From IMG/VR virus record IMGVR_UViG_3300044712_000991, positions 124,001-188,000 of that record: DNA of 64,000 nt, one strand, 5' to 3'. Positions 12,605 to 20,773 of the stretch are shown here, piece after piece (the stretch's first letter is position 1; each line of letters begins with the position of its first letter). Below the pieces are notes generated by a model that did no database searches, was not told the DNA's origin, and worked only from the letters and a program-made list of their open reading frames with translations. Source of the DNA: a virus. The position numbers and the translations under genes are program-made.

Positions 12605-13005
12605 ATGGGTACCTAATGACCGTACCAGACTCTACCTAACCCATCCGTGACCATCCAGACCCTACCCTGCCGAACCCATTGTACCTAATGACCACACCAG
12701 ACCTCTCCACGACAGACCGAGACTTGCCTCGCCTTGCCGTTCCGTACCGCTCCAGAACAGACCAAAAGTACCTAATGACCGTACCAATGCCCACCAAACC
12801 TTTCCCCTCCCAAACCAAACATGCCTTACCGGAACGACCCTTACCATATTCAAAACGTTTTTACTTAATATCCTTACCAGACCATTACAAAACTTGCCGA
12901 TCCACTCCTATCCAGACCAATCCTCACCGTTTGTACCTAATGACCACACCGAATCCTACCGCGCCTTTCCTTGCCGAACCCAGACCTAACACATCGCTCC
13001 GATCC
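12605..13005. repeat. Non-coding tract with GGNNN pentamer periodicity and four 13-bp repeats
   Basis: Read on the minus strand, GG recurs every 5 bases over long runs (for example GGTGA GGATT GGTCT GGATA), with very little C. Embedded are four identical copies of GGTCATTAGGTAC, at 12609-12621, 12681-12693, 12768-12780 and 12933-12945, plus a degenerate fifth near 12860, at 72-92-base spacing. No gene fits either strand. Possible roles: binding array for an oligomeric RNA- or DNA-binding protein, two-layer G-quadruplexes, or an origin/partition site. On current gene order it would be transcribed as the 3' end of the operon starting at 14749. Confidence 0.8.
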
Positions 13006-13010
13006 CAACC

Positions 13011-13295
13011 TTATTTTGAAACGCTCTTTGCCCTCATCGTCGCCCCCTGCGTCCGCACGGGACACACATGGATGTCCGCTCTCTCAATCGCTCGCAGACC
13101 ACCCTGCACGCGCTGCACAGGTGTGGGGATCACTTGCGACCTCTGAGGACGATGTACATGCGTGTGTGTACGCGCTTCTACAGGGCTCACGAGGATCACG
13201 CTCTTGCGGTACTTCCGCACCTCCTGGTACGCTTCCCGCGCAGAAAAAGATAGTGCGGGAATCACCTGGTTGGAGCACCGCGTCGTGCACCGCAT
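13011..13295 (-). CDS. Unknown 94-aa basic protein
   Basis: ATG 14 bases after the upstream stop with AGG 7 bases before it. Contains SAREAYQEVRKYRKSVILVS, then a His/Arg-rich stretch HTHVHRPQRSQVIPTPVQRV and a basic end. The frame uses G/C-rich third positions like its neighbours, which supports it, but no family is recognised and it lies next to the odd repeat tract. Confidence 0.5.
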   Translation of the reverse strand: MRCTTRCSNQVIPALSFSAREAYQEVRKYRKSVILVSPVEARTHTHVHRPQRSQVIPTPVQRVQGGLRAIERADIHVCPVRTQGATMRAKSVSK

Positions 13296-13309
13296 TATCT
13301 TGCCTAGTT

Positions 13310-14119
13310 TCACAGGCGATGCTCCGTAGGGAACTGCGCCTTGATCCTGAATAGATGGGGTTGCCACGAGTACGACCCATCGGGCTCCACATCGAACGCC
13401 ACGGCACCGAAGTGCAGAAGGCCTGAACATCTGCGTCCCCCGTATTTCGACCCCGCTGCTTGGAGCGCAGGGAGGGTCATCGCCACGGCCATCCTGTCCT
13501 TGATGGGGAAGTACGCCGCCCCATGGTAGTGCACGTGCGATCTGCACAGGATGTCCGCCCGAGGAGCTTCACCAGCCACGAACTCGAAGAGATTCCACAT
13601 CAGTTCCTTCATCACGGGCGTGAGCCTCGTGTGGGGCAACGAGGAGTTGCCTACATGGTGTTTGAAGTTGAACTTCAGCCCGTTCACATCCAGACGAACA
13701 ACATCCTCCGCCGTGGCATTGAATGCCTTGGTCATCGTGGACTCGAAGTCCTCCGCATCTCCCACATGGTACCCTGTACCGTAGGCGAAGAAGTGCTGTT
13801 TGGCACGCGCTTGCCGGATGCACACACTCGCAATCTCTGCCTGTTTGAGTCTATCTGTCGTGATCTGCTCGGTTCCACCGCTACGCATACCTTGACCATC
13901 GATGGCATCCCCGTTGACCACGAGAGCATCGATGGGTTGCAGGTCATCCATAGTGACCACATACTTGTCCCACAGTTCGCGCCGGATGTTGTACACCTTG
14001 CGACCACCGAGGGCTTTTCCAGGATCGAACTGCGGTGGGGTGAGCCCCACGATGTGTCCGCAGTGCATGTCGCCAATGACAACGATGCGTTTGGTCTTCC
14101 GTTCTGTCGCTACCGCCAT
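13310..14119 (-). CDS. Calcineurin-like metallophosphoesterase
   Basis: 269 aa. Metal-binding motifs in order: VIGDMHCGH (residues 14-22, the D-x-H of motif 1), ALVVNGDAIDG (about 65-75, GD motif), FAYGTGYHVG (about 111-120, replacing GNH[DE]), and CRSHVHYHG (about 192-200, GHxH-like). Such enzymes hydrolyse phosphate esters including nucleic acids and cyclic or capped nucleotides. Cytoplasmic. The altered third motif (GTGYH instead of GNHD/E) is typical of a phage subgroup. In an operon after an exported protein. Confidence 0.8.
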   Translation of the reverse strand: MAVATERKTKRIVVIGDMHCGHIVGLTPPQFDPGKALGGRKVYNIRRELWDKYVVTMDDLQPIDALVVNGDAIDGQGMRSGGTEQITTDRLKQAEIASVCIRQARAKQHFFAYGTGYHVGDAEDFESTMTKAFNATAEDVVRLDVNGLKFNFKHHVGNSSLPHTRLTPVMKELMWNLFEFVAGEAPRADILCRSHVHYHGAAYFPIKDRMAVAMTLPALQAAGSKYGGRRCSGLLHFGAVAFDVEPDGSYSWQPHLFRIKAQFPTEHRL

Positions 14120-14138
14120 GGGTTTCCTTTCAAGTTGT

Positions 14139-14474
14139 TTACCACAGTCTGACCTGCATCCCCAATCGGGGTATGAAGTACAGCGGTTTCTCTGTCAGCG
14201 CCCGCTCCTGCCACATCTCGATCTCGACCCCCACCCCAATCCTGGGGTGCACCCAGTACTGCACCCACTGCTTGCTGTCGAACTGCCGAGCCCAGTACCA
14301 TGTGTAGGACGACCACACGAGGGTCGAGTCCTTCAGGGGTTGATAGTGCGAAAAGCCGAGCACGGGCATCCGCGAGGGGGTGTCGTAGTACAGTTCGAAC
14401 ACCCCGTACGAGGAACTCTCTTGAGCAACACCTACGACACTGCTGAGGATCAGCAACAGAAGGATGACCTTCAC
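14139..14474 (-). CDS. Small exported beta-rich protein (GTG start)
   Basis: 111 aa starting at a GTG that overlaps the upstream stop (GTGA) with AGGAGG ahead. MKVILLLLILSSVVGVAQES is a clear signal peptide, cleavage probably after GVA. The mature part is rich in aromatic strands (GVFELYYDTPS, WSSYTWYWARQF, WVQYWVHPRIGVGVEIEMW) as in an outer-membrane beta-hairpin or small barrel. It may alter the host surface (exclusion) or act in lysis. Identity unknown. Confidence 0.65.
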   Translation of the reverse strand: MKVILLLLILSSVVGVAQESSSYGVFELYYDTPSRMPVLGFSHYQPLKDSTLVWSSYTWYWARQFDSKQWVQYWVHPRIGVGVEIEMWQERALTEKPLYFIPRLGMQVRLW

Positions 14475-14695
14475 ACACCCTCCTTGGACGCATGCACAGC
14501 GTAGGGGAACAGGCCGTGTTCCAGGAGGCATACCGCTTCGGACTCATTCATGGTCTTCAGCAGAAGGGTTTCCTGTGCGTGGGTCACGGGGTTCAGCGAC
14601 CAGACCTCCCACATCTCTCCCGAGTAGCACAGCCTACGGTGCTCGAAGTCCACCCCTGCGTAGGGGTACATCTGAAGGAACTCTGCGGTGGTCAT
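14471..14695 (-). CDS. Unknown 74-aa protein
   Basis: First gene after the promoter at 14721-14749. MTTAEFLQMYPYAGVDFEHR, then LNPVTHAQETLLLKTMNESE. Compact alpha/beta look, not recognised. Coupled by GTGA to the exported protein. Confidence 0.6.
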   Translation of the reverse strand: MTTAEFLQMYPYAGVDFEHRRLCYSGEMWEVWSLNPVTHAQETLLLKTMNESEAVCLLEHGLFPYAVHASKEGV

Positions 14696-14720
14696 GCTGT
14701 ATCTCCTGTGTGTATGTCAC

Positions 14721-14749
14721 AATATACAACATTCGGGACTGAAAGTCAA
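14721..14749 (-). promoter_or_regulatory. Sigma70-type promoter
   Basis: TTGACT, 17 bp, TATATT with GTTG before the -10 box. Starts the operon of the 74-aa protein, the exported protein, the metallophosphoesterase and the 94-aa protein. Confidence 0.8.
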
Positions 14750-15228
14750 GTGGTGGCTACGACCATAGTCGGGGCATCCACGAGCACCCCATGGGTATAC
14801 CACGCCCTCCTGTCGCTCTCCTCGACCGCTGGACCATCCTCACGGTGGAGTTCGCCTTGGAAGTACCACACACGGTCACCGTTGGGATACACCTGCGCAG
14901 GACCATCGGCGCGGTGCCGCACTCCGTTGACATACCACGCCTCGTACCCACACACGGCAGGTTCCTGCTCCTTGTTCGGTCGCGGAATTGGCCACGTAAC
15001 GGCCGGTCCATCTTCCCGGTGGCGCTTGCCATGCACGAACCACTCGCACTCGCCGTTCGAGAACTCTCGGGCGGGGCCATCGGTACGGTGGAGAAGATCG
15101 TCCCCATCGTAGTAGAATGTGCCTTCTTCGGTACGTACGCTGTAGCAGTAGTGCTCCATGGTTGTGGAGTACACCTGTTCGCCCGGGACAGCGCGATTTT
15201 CATTCAGGGGTCGGAGGGGGAAGGTCAT
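14746..15228 (-). CDS. MORN-like HREDGPA repeat protein
   Basis: 160 aa from MTFPLRPLNENRAVP (ATGA overlap upstream). Four repeats of the type W(F/Y)v.GkrHReDGPA: HRTDGPAREFSNGECEWFV, HREDGPAV, HRADGPAQVYPNGDRVWYF and HREDGPAVEE. These are beta-hairpin repeats found in phages, giant viruses and bacterial YwqK/MORN_2-like proteins. Role unknown; often thought to be a binding scaffold. The stop overlaps the -35 region of the next operon's promoter. Confidence 0.7.
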   Translation of the reverse strand: MTFPLRPLNENRAVPGEQVYSTTMEHYCYSVRTEEGTFYYDGDDLLHRTDGPAREFSNGECEWFVHGKRHREDGPAVTWPIPRPNKEQEPAVCGYEAWYVNGVRHRADGPAQVYPNGDRVWYFQGELHREDGPAVEESDRRAWYTHGVLVDAPTMVVATT

Positions 15229-15719
15229 CGTGCACCCTCCATGGCGAGCTTGCGAAGCTCTGCGAGCGAGAGGTCGGCCATGTTCACAGGAGCGGGGGTC
15301 TGCGTGAGAGAACTCCGTGAAGTGAGAGCATCCGCCTCGGGGGTCAGGGAGGAGCACGCAGCGAACGGTACGAGAAACTCCCGACCATCACCGAAGTCCA
15401 CCACATACTTCGTCCTGCGTGCCGAGAGGATAGTCCCACGCCGATGTGCGGGGTTCGGGCTCTTTACCGCGACCTGCGTGCCACGCTTGGCCATCCCGAA
15501 CGAGATCATGTCCGTGGACACCTCTTTGGTCTTCACGAGCGACAACGGGAGCGCGAACACGCCCTTCGCCCGATACTCCTGATCATCGAACGACCCCGAG
15601 CCCGAGGAGTACACGAGACCGAACCGCTTGGCGACCTCGGTCAAGGCTTTGTCAACCTCGCTGTGAAGGAACTTCGCTGTCTGTCTGTCCATTTTCGTGA
15701 TTGCTGCGTGCTGTGCCAT
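15225..15719 (-). CDS. Unknown 164-aa protein
   Basis: Started at MAQHAAITKMDRQTAKFLHS because the longer frame runs through the promoter at 15747. Residues about 80-130 hold an SH3-like strand series (GTQVAVKSPN...RRGTILSARRTKYVVDFGDG), a KOW/Tudor-like pattern, after a helical N-terminus. C-terminus ends in a helix (DLSLAELRKLAM). A nucleic-acid or protein-binding adaptor is plausible. Confidence 0.6.
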   Translation of the reverse strand: MAQHAAITKMDRQTAKFLHSEVDKALTEVAKRFGLVYSSGSGSFDDQEYRAKGVFALPLSLVKTKEVSTDMISFGMAKRGTQVAVKSPNPAHRRGTILSARRTKYVVDFGDGREFLVPFAACSSLTPEADALTSRSSLTQTPAPVNMADLSLAELRKLAMEGAR

Positions 15720-15746
15720 ACTCGGTGTCCTTTCTGTTGGTGCTAT

Positions 15747-15775
15747 AATATACATCGGGGATTTGTGAAAGTCAA
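15747..15775 (-). promoter_or_regulatory. Sigma70-type promoter
   Basis: TTGACT, 17 bp, TATATT. Drives the 164-aa protein and the HREDGPA-repeat protein. Confidence 0.8.
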
Positions 15776-15782
15776 GAGAAAT

Positions 15783-15800
15783 CTTAGCCCACAGGCTAAG
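15783..15800 (-). terminator. Possible terminator hairpin
   Basis: CTTAGCC and GGCTAAG arms around a 4-base loop, followed on the minus strand by ATTTCTCTT. It lies after the winged-helix gene at 15817. The T-run is weak. Confidence 0.4.
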
Positions 15801-15816
15801 AAAATGTGCTCAAATC

Positions 15817-16059
15817 TTAGGCTGTGACCTTCTTTTTGTGCTTGATGGCGATGTATCCGCACTTCGGGCGGGAGTAGCGGATGAGCCCCTTGGCCTTCAG
15901 GCGGGCGATGGCGTTGTACGTGGCATGCCGAGACATGAAGGAGTCCCAACCCTCACCCCTGGCGGTGTACGACCGGATGATCTCCAGGATGCGCTTCTCG
16001 TTCTCGACCATCGCTGCCTGAATCTTCTCGTACGCGCTGAGCTTCTTTGACCGTGCCAT
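15817..16059 (-). CDS. Small winged-helix DNA-binding protein
   Basis: 80 aa from MARSKKLSAYEKIQ. Helix-turn-helix with wing: ENEKRILEIIRSYTARGEGW, then SRHATYNAIARLKAKGLIRY (recognition helix and wing), closing GYIAIKHKKK. The layout matches MarR/ArsR-like wHTH. Single-gene operon with its own promoter, hence probably a regulator; target unknown. Confidence 0.7.
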   Translation of the reverse strand: MARSKKLSAYEKIQAAMVENEKRILEIIRSYTARGEGWDSFMSRHATYNAIARLKAKGLIRYSRPKCGYIAIKHKKKVTA

Positions 16060-16087
16060 CTGCGTTAGCCTTTCAATTGGTAGTACA

Positions 16088-16116
16088 AATATACTACACG
16101 CCGAGTCCAAAGTCAA
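16088..16116 (-). promoter_or_regulatory. Sigma70-type promoter
   Basis: TTGACT, 17 bp, TATATT, ahead of the winged-helix gene. Confidence 0.8.
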
Positions 16117-16151
16117 GAACTATTTTGAGAATCTTCCCCCGGGGGGCATAG

Positions 16152-16188
16152 AAAAGCCCCGCCCCGTACAGATTGTACGGGGCGGGGC
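16152..16188 (-). terminator. Strong rho-independent terminator
   Basis: A perfect 14-bp GC-rich hairpin (GCCCCGCCCCGTAC and its complement, 5-base loop) followed on the minus strand by TTTTCT. Ends the T9SS cargo gene. Confidence 0.92.
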
Positions 16189-16215
16189 AGTCAATCGATC
16201 GTTGTCGCCGGCCAT

Positions 16216-18159
16216 TCACTTGAGTGCCATCATCTTCACCGTCGTGCGACATCGTGATGGCCCCCCTGTGCCCGTGCCAAGTTCGAGCACTGCGATGTAC
16301 GTGCCTGTCGTAGGGGCAGTCCATCTGGCGGAGTAGGTTCCCAGAGCATGATGTACACCGTTGATCAGTACAGCCTCTCTGCCGAGGATGTCCACGACCT
16401 TCAGGGTCACGGACGCTCCCTCGGGTACCGCGTACTCGATGGTCGTCTCGGGGTTGAACGGATTGGGGTAGTTCCGCAGAGCAAACTGTGTGGGCTTCTG
16501 CGGGTCCTGTTCCACCGCCGTACCGTTCACGATCTGAAATGTCTTGTCCAACCACCCACCTCCATCGGTGAGTGCCGAGGGATAGGCTGTACTCTGCGAG
16601 TAGCAACCGATGGTCATCGAATACGATCCGTTGTGGGTAATGGTCGGGAAGAAGACCACCGTCCGTGTCTGCCCCGCCGTGTAGGGCTGTAGAGTGGAGT
16701 TCAGTACAATATCGTACGGAAGTTGCTGATCTCGATCCAGATAGATACTCACATACGAGGAGGTCGGGCTCACTGTACCAGGGTATGTCCCGTGCGTAAC
16801 ATCCGCCTCAATCCGCAGTTGGGTACCCGCCTGAATGAGGGCGTTCCCTCCTTCGGACAGGAGTTCGCCTGTCTGATTGTTGTACACCCGCTGCGTGGGC
16901 AGGAAGGGCGTGTTGTGGGTGTACGTGAGGTTCGTGGTCAGACCGGCCGCGATGGTCAGCGACCCCTGCCCCCAGTACTGCTCACCCCACGGAGTGATAC
17001 GGGCGTTGTACACCTTGTACGTGTAAGTCCCCGCAGCAAGTCCCTCGAAGATCGCCGTGGACTTTGCGTTCGCCCACTTGTCCTCCACAAGATCGCCGTT
17101 CGGAGCATAGAGTTTCACATGTGCCGATGGTCCAGCGAGCCCCCACGGGTCTTCCGCACGGAGGAGGATTTCAAGTCGCCCCTCGGTCACCATGGGAGCC
17201 ACGGGATACCGTGCGACCCCCTTGTTCCAGTTGGCGATGAACACGAACGTCCCGTTCGATTGGATGGCGTAGATGTCGTACCCCGTGAGCCCCTGATTAA
17301 GGAGTTCCCACGATGTGCCCCCATTGGTCGATCTATAGGCTCCACCGACAGCCCCCTGAGGGGTGTTCGCCATGTTCCCCGCGTAGAGCACCGAACCGTA
17401 TGCACCGAGGCACTGCACGTACGGGTTGACCACCCCCACGTTTGCCGAGCTCCAGTTCACACGGTTCGTGCATTTGAGAATCCCCATCGGGCCGAGATCG
17501 TTGCTGACGCCCGCGAAGACCGCCGAGCCCGTGGCGAGCATGTCCCACACATACTTCTTGCCGTTGTTTTCCCACAGCATCCAGTGCTGTCCATAGTCGC
17601 GGGAGATGAAGATGCCCCCGTTGTCTCCTCCGAACGTACCGACGTACATGTCCGTCCCCTGCACAACGAGGGAGAAGGCGTTGGTGTTCATCAGTCGCCC
17701 ATTCGAGCCATCGGAGAACAGAGCACCGTTAGAGAACGACCACGTCGCTCCGTTGTTGGTGGACTTCTGCACCCCTCCCGATCCTGCGACAAACAATGAA
17801 CCATTGATCTTGGTAATTGCCCTGACCTGTGTATTGAGCATGGATGTCCACGAAGTCCCGTTGTCCGATGAACGCTTCACGCCATCAGTGTGCATCGCGT
17901 ACACCACACCGTCGATGACCTCCAGACCATGACAGAACTCGTTGCCGGGGGTCTTCTGCCACGCGCCACCCTGGTTTGATGACCGGAAGACCCCACTGTT
18001 GGTCGCCGCGAACACGTAGTCCCCGTTGAAGCCGATGTCGTATGTGTAGGCTGAGGTCAGCCCCGATGTGACGTACTCCCACTGCTGTGCTCTCCCCAGG
18101 GACACTCCGCAGAACAGCAGGAGGATCGAGAGGATGATGCTCAGGTTACGCTTCTTCAT
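16216..18159 (-). CDS. Secreted beta-propeller protein with T9SS type A sorting domain
   Basis: 647 aa from MKKRNLSIILSILLLFCGVS, a signal peptide probably cut near GRAQ. Residues about 25-330 carry BNR/Asp-box-like propeller repeats (GVFRSSNQGGAW, GVKRSSDNGTSW, GVQKSTNNGATW, GAYRSTNGGTSW). A middle part (about 340-430) resembles a carboxypeptidase-regulatory/fibronectin-type beta-sandwich. The last 80 residues are a type IX secretion sorting signal: LRNYPNPFNPETTIEYAVPE, VTLKVVDILGREAVLI, then GTYSARWTAPTTGTYIAVLE. In FCB bacteria this sends proteins through the outer membrane to the surface. Own promoter and terminator. Very unusual in a phage; a moron/lysogenic-conversion gene is my reading. 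Confidence 0.8.
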   Translation of the reverse strand: MKKRNLSIILSILLLFCGVSLGRAQQWEYVTSGLTSAYTYDIGFNGDYVFAATNSGVFRSSNQGGAWQKTPGNEFCHGLEVIDGVVYAMHTDGVKRSSDNGTSWTSMLNTQVRAITKINGSLFVAGSGGVQKSTNNGATWSFSNGALFSDGSNGRLMNTNAFSLVVQGTDMYVGTFGGDNGGIFISRDYGQHWMLWENNGKKYVWDMLATGSAVFAGVSNDLGPMGILKCTNRVNWSSANVGVVNPYVQCLGAYGSVLYAGNMANTPQGAVGGAYRSTNGGTSWELLNQGLTGYDIYAIQSNGTFVFIANWNKGVARYPVAPMVTEGRLEILLRAEDPWGLAGPSAHVKLYAPNGDLVEDKWANAKSTAIFEGLAAGTYTYKVYNARITPWGEQYWGQGSLTIAAGLTTNLTYTHNTPFLPTQRVYNNQTGELLSEGGNALIQAGTQLRIEADVTHGTYPGTVSPTSSYVSIYLDRDQQLPYDIVLNSTLQPYTAGQTRTVVFFPTITHNGSYSMTIGCYSQSTAYPSALTDGGGWLDKTFQIVNGTAVEQDPQKPTQFALRNYPNPFNPETTIEYAVPEGASVTLKVVDILGREAVLINGVHHALGTYSARWTAPTTGTYIAVLELGTGTGGPSRCRTTVKMMALK

Positions 18160-18205
18160 TGATGTATCTCCTTGTGGATGATGGTACCCGCTTGAACTTG
18201 GTTGC

Positions 18206-18234
18206 AATATACATACAGAAAATCGAAAAGTCAA
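18206..18234 (-). promoter_or_regulatory. Sigma70-type promoter
   Basis: TTGACT, 17 bp, TATATT, about 45 bases before the start of the T9SS cargo gene, between it and the helicase stop. Confidence 0.8.
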
Positions 18235-18241
18235 ATCGTGC

Positions 18242-19591
18242 TCACTGCGGAAAGCCACACCTATCGTGGAATTCCTGGACTCGCTCATCGAAGATGATGT
18301 CCTCGAACACCAACGGGCGGCTCAGTCGTAGACCGGCCATGGTGGTGCACCTGCTGAGAGCCACATAGACCTGTCCGTGAGCGAACGCACCCTTACCGAA
18401 GTCCACGATCACCCTCTCGAAGGTCTTGCCCTGCGCCTTATGGATGGTCACCGCCCACCCGAGTTTGATGGGCAACTGGGTGAAACTCCCCACGGAGGTC
18501 GCCCTCAGATGTCGGCCATCCATGGTGTACGCGTACTTGTCCCACTTCATGCTCTCCACCTGCACAACAGAGCCCTCGATGTCCACCCCAACCCAACTCT
18601 GTCCCAACTCCACGACCGTACCGATACTGCCGTTCACGAACGCCCCTCCGGGGTCGTTGCGTACGAGCATCACCTGCGCACCCACGCGAAGCTTCAGGAA
18701 CTCATCCGTAGGATGCTGCTTGTTCTCGTAGAACTGCCCACTGATGGTCGCTCTGTACAGGCGCTCGGGCATCGGGAGTCTGCGCAGTTGCTGGGTGTTG
18801 ATGGACTCCGCGATGCTGTTTGTGGCGGTGAGCATGATGGGCTCTGCCGCGACCCCTGGAGGAAACTGCGCATCATTCCAGTCCACTTTGAGACTGCACC
18901 GCCGATTCAGCAGATCAATGTCCTCCTGCTCAACCTGCCGATTGCGGATACGGTTCAGAATCTCCAGGAACTCGGGGTCGTTCTGTTGCCGGAAGGCCGT
19001 GGTGAGCATCGCGGCCTGAAACGGGGTGTCCCGCACACAGTTCGCGTCGAAGAAGAACGGGGAGGCATAACGCTCTTCCAAGAACTTCTGTGCCACCCCC
19101 TTCACCACGGGCGGAAGTTGGCAGAGGTCTCCGAAGACAATGAGTTGCACCCCACCGAACTGCTTGTCGGGCTCATCGCGATGCATGCGCAGACTCTTGT
19201 CTATGCAGTCCAGGACATCCGCCCTGACCATACTGATCTCATCGATGATGAGCGTGTCGAGTTCCTCCATCTTCTCCCGTAGAGAGTAGTGGTACTGCAC
19301 ATCCGCCTCGGGATCGAGCACCTCCTGCACGGGGAATCTGAAGAAGGAGTGGATGGTCGCGCCCCCGACGTTCAGCGCCGCGACCCCCGTGGGAGCCACG
19401 ACAGCCGTGACCCGCGTACTCAGCACTTCCTCCAACAAGTGACGGAGAAGCGTGGACTTGCCCGTACCCGCGTTGCCCGTGACAAACACATTCGGGAAGT
19501 CCTCCCTCTCCACGAGCTGGATGACCTCCTGGTACTCGGGGGTGATGATGATGTTCGTGGGTTTCTCCATTTCCATTTCAACGGTGGACAT
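18242..19591 (-). CDS. Pif1/Dda-like SF1B DNA helicase
   Basis: 449 aa. Walker A GNAGTGKSTLLRH (about 39-51), Walker B LIIDEISMV (about 113-121), motif III VFGDLCQLPPV (about 151-161), motif with TTAFRQ (about 197-202), and the C-terminal GWAVTIHKAQGKTFERVIVD and VYVALSRCTTMAGL (motifs V and VI). A 5'-3' helicase that would serve phage DNA replication and recombination. Last gene of the operon from 22787; it could start at either of several nearby Met codons. Confidence 0.9.
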   Translation of the reverse strand: MSTVEMEMEKPTNIIITPEYQEVIQLVEREDFPNVFVTGNAGTGKSTLLRHLLEEVLSTRVTAVVAPTGVAALNVGGATIHSFFRFPVQEVLDPEADVQYHYSLREKMEELDTLIIDEISMVRADVLDCIDKSLRMHRDEPDKQFGGVQLIVFGDLCQLPPVVKGVAQKFLEERYASPFFFDANCVRDTPFQAAMLTTAFRQQNDPEFLEILNRIRNRQVEQEDIDLLNRRCSLKVDWNDAQFPPGVAAEPIMLTATNSIAESINTQQLRRLPMPERLYRATISGQFYENKQHPTDEFLKLRVGAQVMLVRNDPGGAFVNGSIGTVVELGQSWVGVDIEGSVVQVESMKWDKYAYTMDGRHLRATSVGSFTQLPIKLGWAVTIHKAQGKTFERVIVDFGKGAFAHGQVYVALSRCTTMAGLRLSRPLVFEDIIFDERVQEFHDRCGFPQ

Positions 19592-19624
19592 TCGACCTCA
19601 GTATGCTATTGAGTAGATGTTTGA

Positions 19625-19840
19625 TTAACATGTGGGTGTACAACTATTGTCGGGGTTGCCTTTTGTCATTAGTTGTTGTGTGTCGGTGTCAATACCGTAT
19701 GCCCGCAAAGCCAATACGAACGCCTCCTGACCAAGGTAGTCGAGTTTCTGATACTCCGCGTACACCCGACGCGCCACTTTGTTCGCCGCGTGCTCACCAC
19801 TGGAGACGGACTCGTGAATGCTATTACTGTGCGAACCCAT
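19625..19840 (-). CDS. Unknown 71-aa protein
   Basis: Begins MGSHSNSIHESVSSGEHAAN at a TAATG junction. Helical middle (RRVYAEYQKLDYLGQEAFVL). Ends with two cysteines. Not recognised. Confidence 0.6.
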   Translation of the reverse strand: MGSHSNSIHESVSSGEHAANKVARRVYAEYQKLDYLGQEAFVLALRAYGIDTDTQQLMTKGNPDNSCTPTC

Positions 19841-20289
19841 TAGACCTTCCTTTTCCGTCTCGGTTTGGCAGGGGGAGCCGCATGGCGTGTCATCCGCACA
19901 TACAGCACAAGGGGAAGCACTGCCTTGCCCAAGAGTTTTGAAAGGACGTACCCACAGGGGATTTGATAGGCGTGACCCTTACTGTACACTGTAGTCCATC
20001 CACCGAAGGATTCGCGACAGTCGTGCGCGATAGCTACTCGGGTGTACCCCTCTCTACGTCGGGACGAGGCGAAGAACCGATACAGAAGTCTTTCCCCAGG
20101 CTGAAAAACCTCGTGCAACTCGGGAACCCACTCCCCAACGTAGTAGACTCGGAAGGTCTGTTCTATTTGTGAGGGGATGTCCTGTGTCACGACCTTCCCA
20201 GTGATGGTATCCGTTTTTCCATTGAAGGTCGCCACGAAGTCGAAACTCTCGGGGCGATCGGTGACGGGTGTACGCCTTCGGGGTGTCAT
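19840..20289 (-). CDS. Unknown 149-aa basic protein
   Basis: Starts at MTPRRRTPVTDRPESFDF by ATGA overlap. Beta-rich body (FVATFNGKTDTITGKVV, EQTFRVYYVGEWVPELHEV), a hydrophobic stretch near the end (KLLGKAVLPLVLYV) and a strongly basic tail (KPRRKRKV). Could touch membrane or nucleic acid. Family not recognised. Confidence 0.6.
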   Translation of the reverse strand: MTPRRRTPVTDRPESFDFVATFNGKTDTITGKVVTQDIPSQIEQTFRVYYVGEWVPELHEVFQPGERLLYRFFASSRRREGYTRVAIAHDCRESFGGWTTVYSKGHAYQIPCGYVLSKLLGKAVLPLVLYVRMTRHAAPPAKPRRKRKV

Positions 20290-20759
20290 TCGCGCTCTAC
20301 CCTCGCGACCGCGCCGAGTTGTTCGAGGCACATCTTGATGGTCGTACTCTCCTGGAGTTGCATGTGCTGTCCCACGAAGGAGGGCATGGTCTGCACATAC
20401 AGCGGTATTTCACGGGCTGGTACTTCGAGGATACCCGCGAGGTACATCAGCACCTCCGCCTTTCGATCCGTGGGCACGGACACGAGCACCACCCGATACT
20501 TCTCATCCTCGTGCTTGTCGATCACCCATGTATGGACATCGAAGGTCTCGGTATCCAGGACTTCGAACTTCGAGAACGGCGTGTTCGGCACGGCGGCATC
20601 GATGAACGTCTGCACGTAGTCGAAGTCATCGTGATCAAACTGGAAGCCTCCCATGGCTTCCCCACTGTCCTTCGTGGGATCAACGGCGAACACCATGTAG
20701 CGCATAACGCGCCGAGGTCCATCGGGGAGAGAAGTTTTGGTCTGCTTTGTTGTGTGCAT
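20286..20759 (-). CDS. Unknown 157-aa protein
   Basis: Start at MHTTKQTKTSLPDGPRR, preceded by GGAAGG; an in-frame ATG at 20774 that overlaps the previous stop is an alternative. Contains FQFDHDDFDYVQTFIDAAVP and VDIDKHEDEKYRVVLVSVP-like strands. Conserved-looking alpha/beta protein of unknown role. Confidence 0.6.
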   Translation of the reverse strand: MHTTKQTKTSLPDGPRRVMRYMVFAVDPTKDSGEAMGGFQFDHDDFDYVQTFIDAAVPNTPFSKFEVLDTETFDVHTWVIDKHEDEKYRVVLVSVPTDRKAEVLMYLAGILEVPAREIPLYVQTMPSFVGQHMQLQESTTIKMCLEQLGAVARVERE

Positions 20760-20773
20760 CGGAGTACCTTCCA

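Noticed and set aside
12636-12853. Two overlapping minus-strand ORFs of 60-63 codons in the repeat tract
   Set aside because: They are G-rich low-complexity readings of the GGNNN pattern (repeats of VIRY) without ribosome-binding sites.
12609-12945. CRISPR array in the 13-mer repeat region
   Set aside because: The repeats are only 13 bases, spacers vary from 59 to 79 bases and share the GGNNN pattern, and no cas gene is near.
13084-13547. Extended frames overlapping the metallophosphoesterase end
   Set aside because: They overlap a gene with conserved motifs; only the part after its stop (13011-13295) is kept as a gene.
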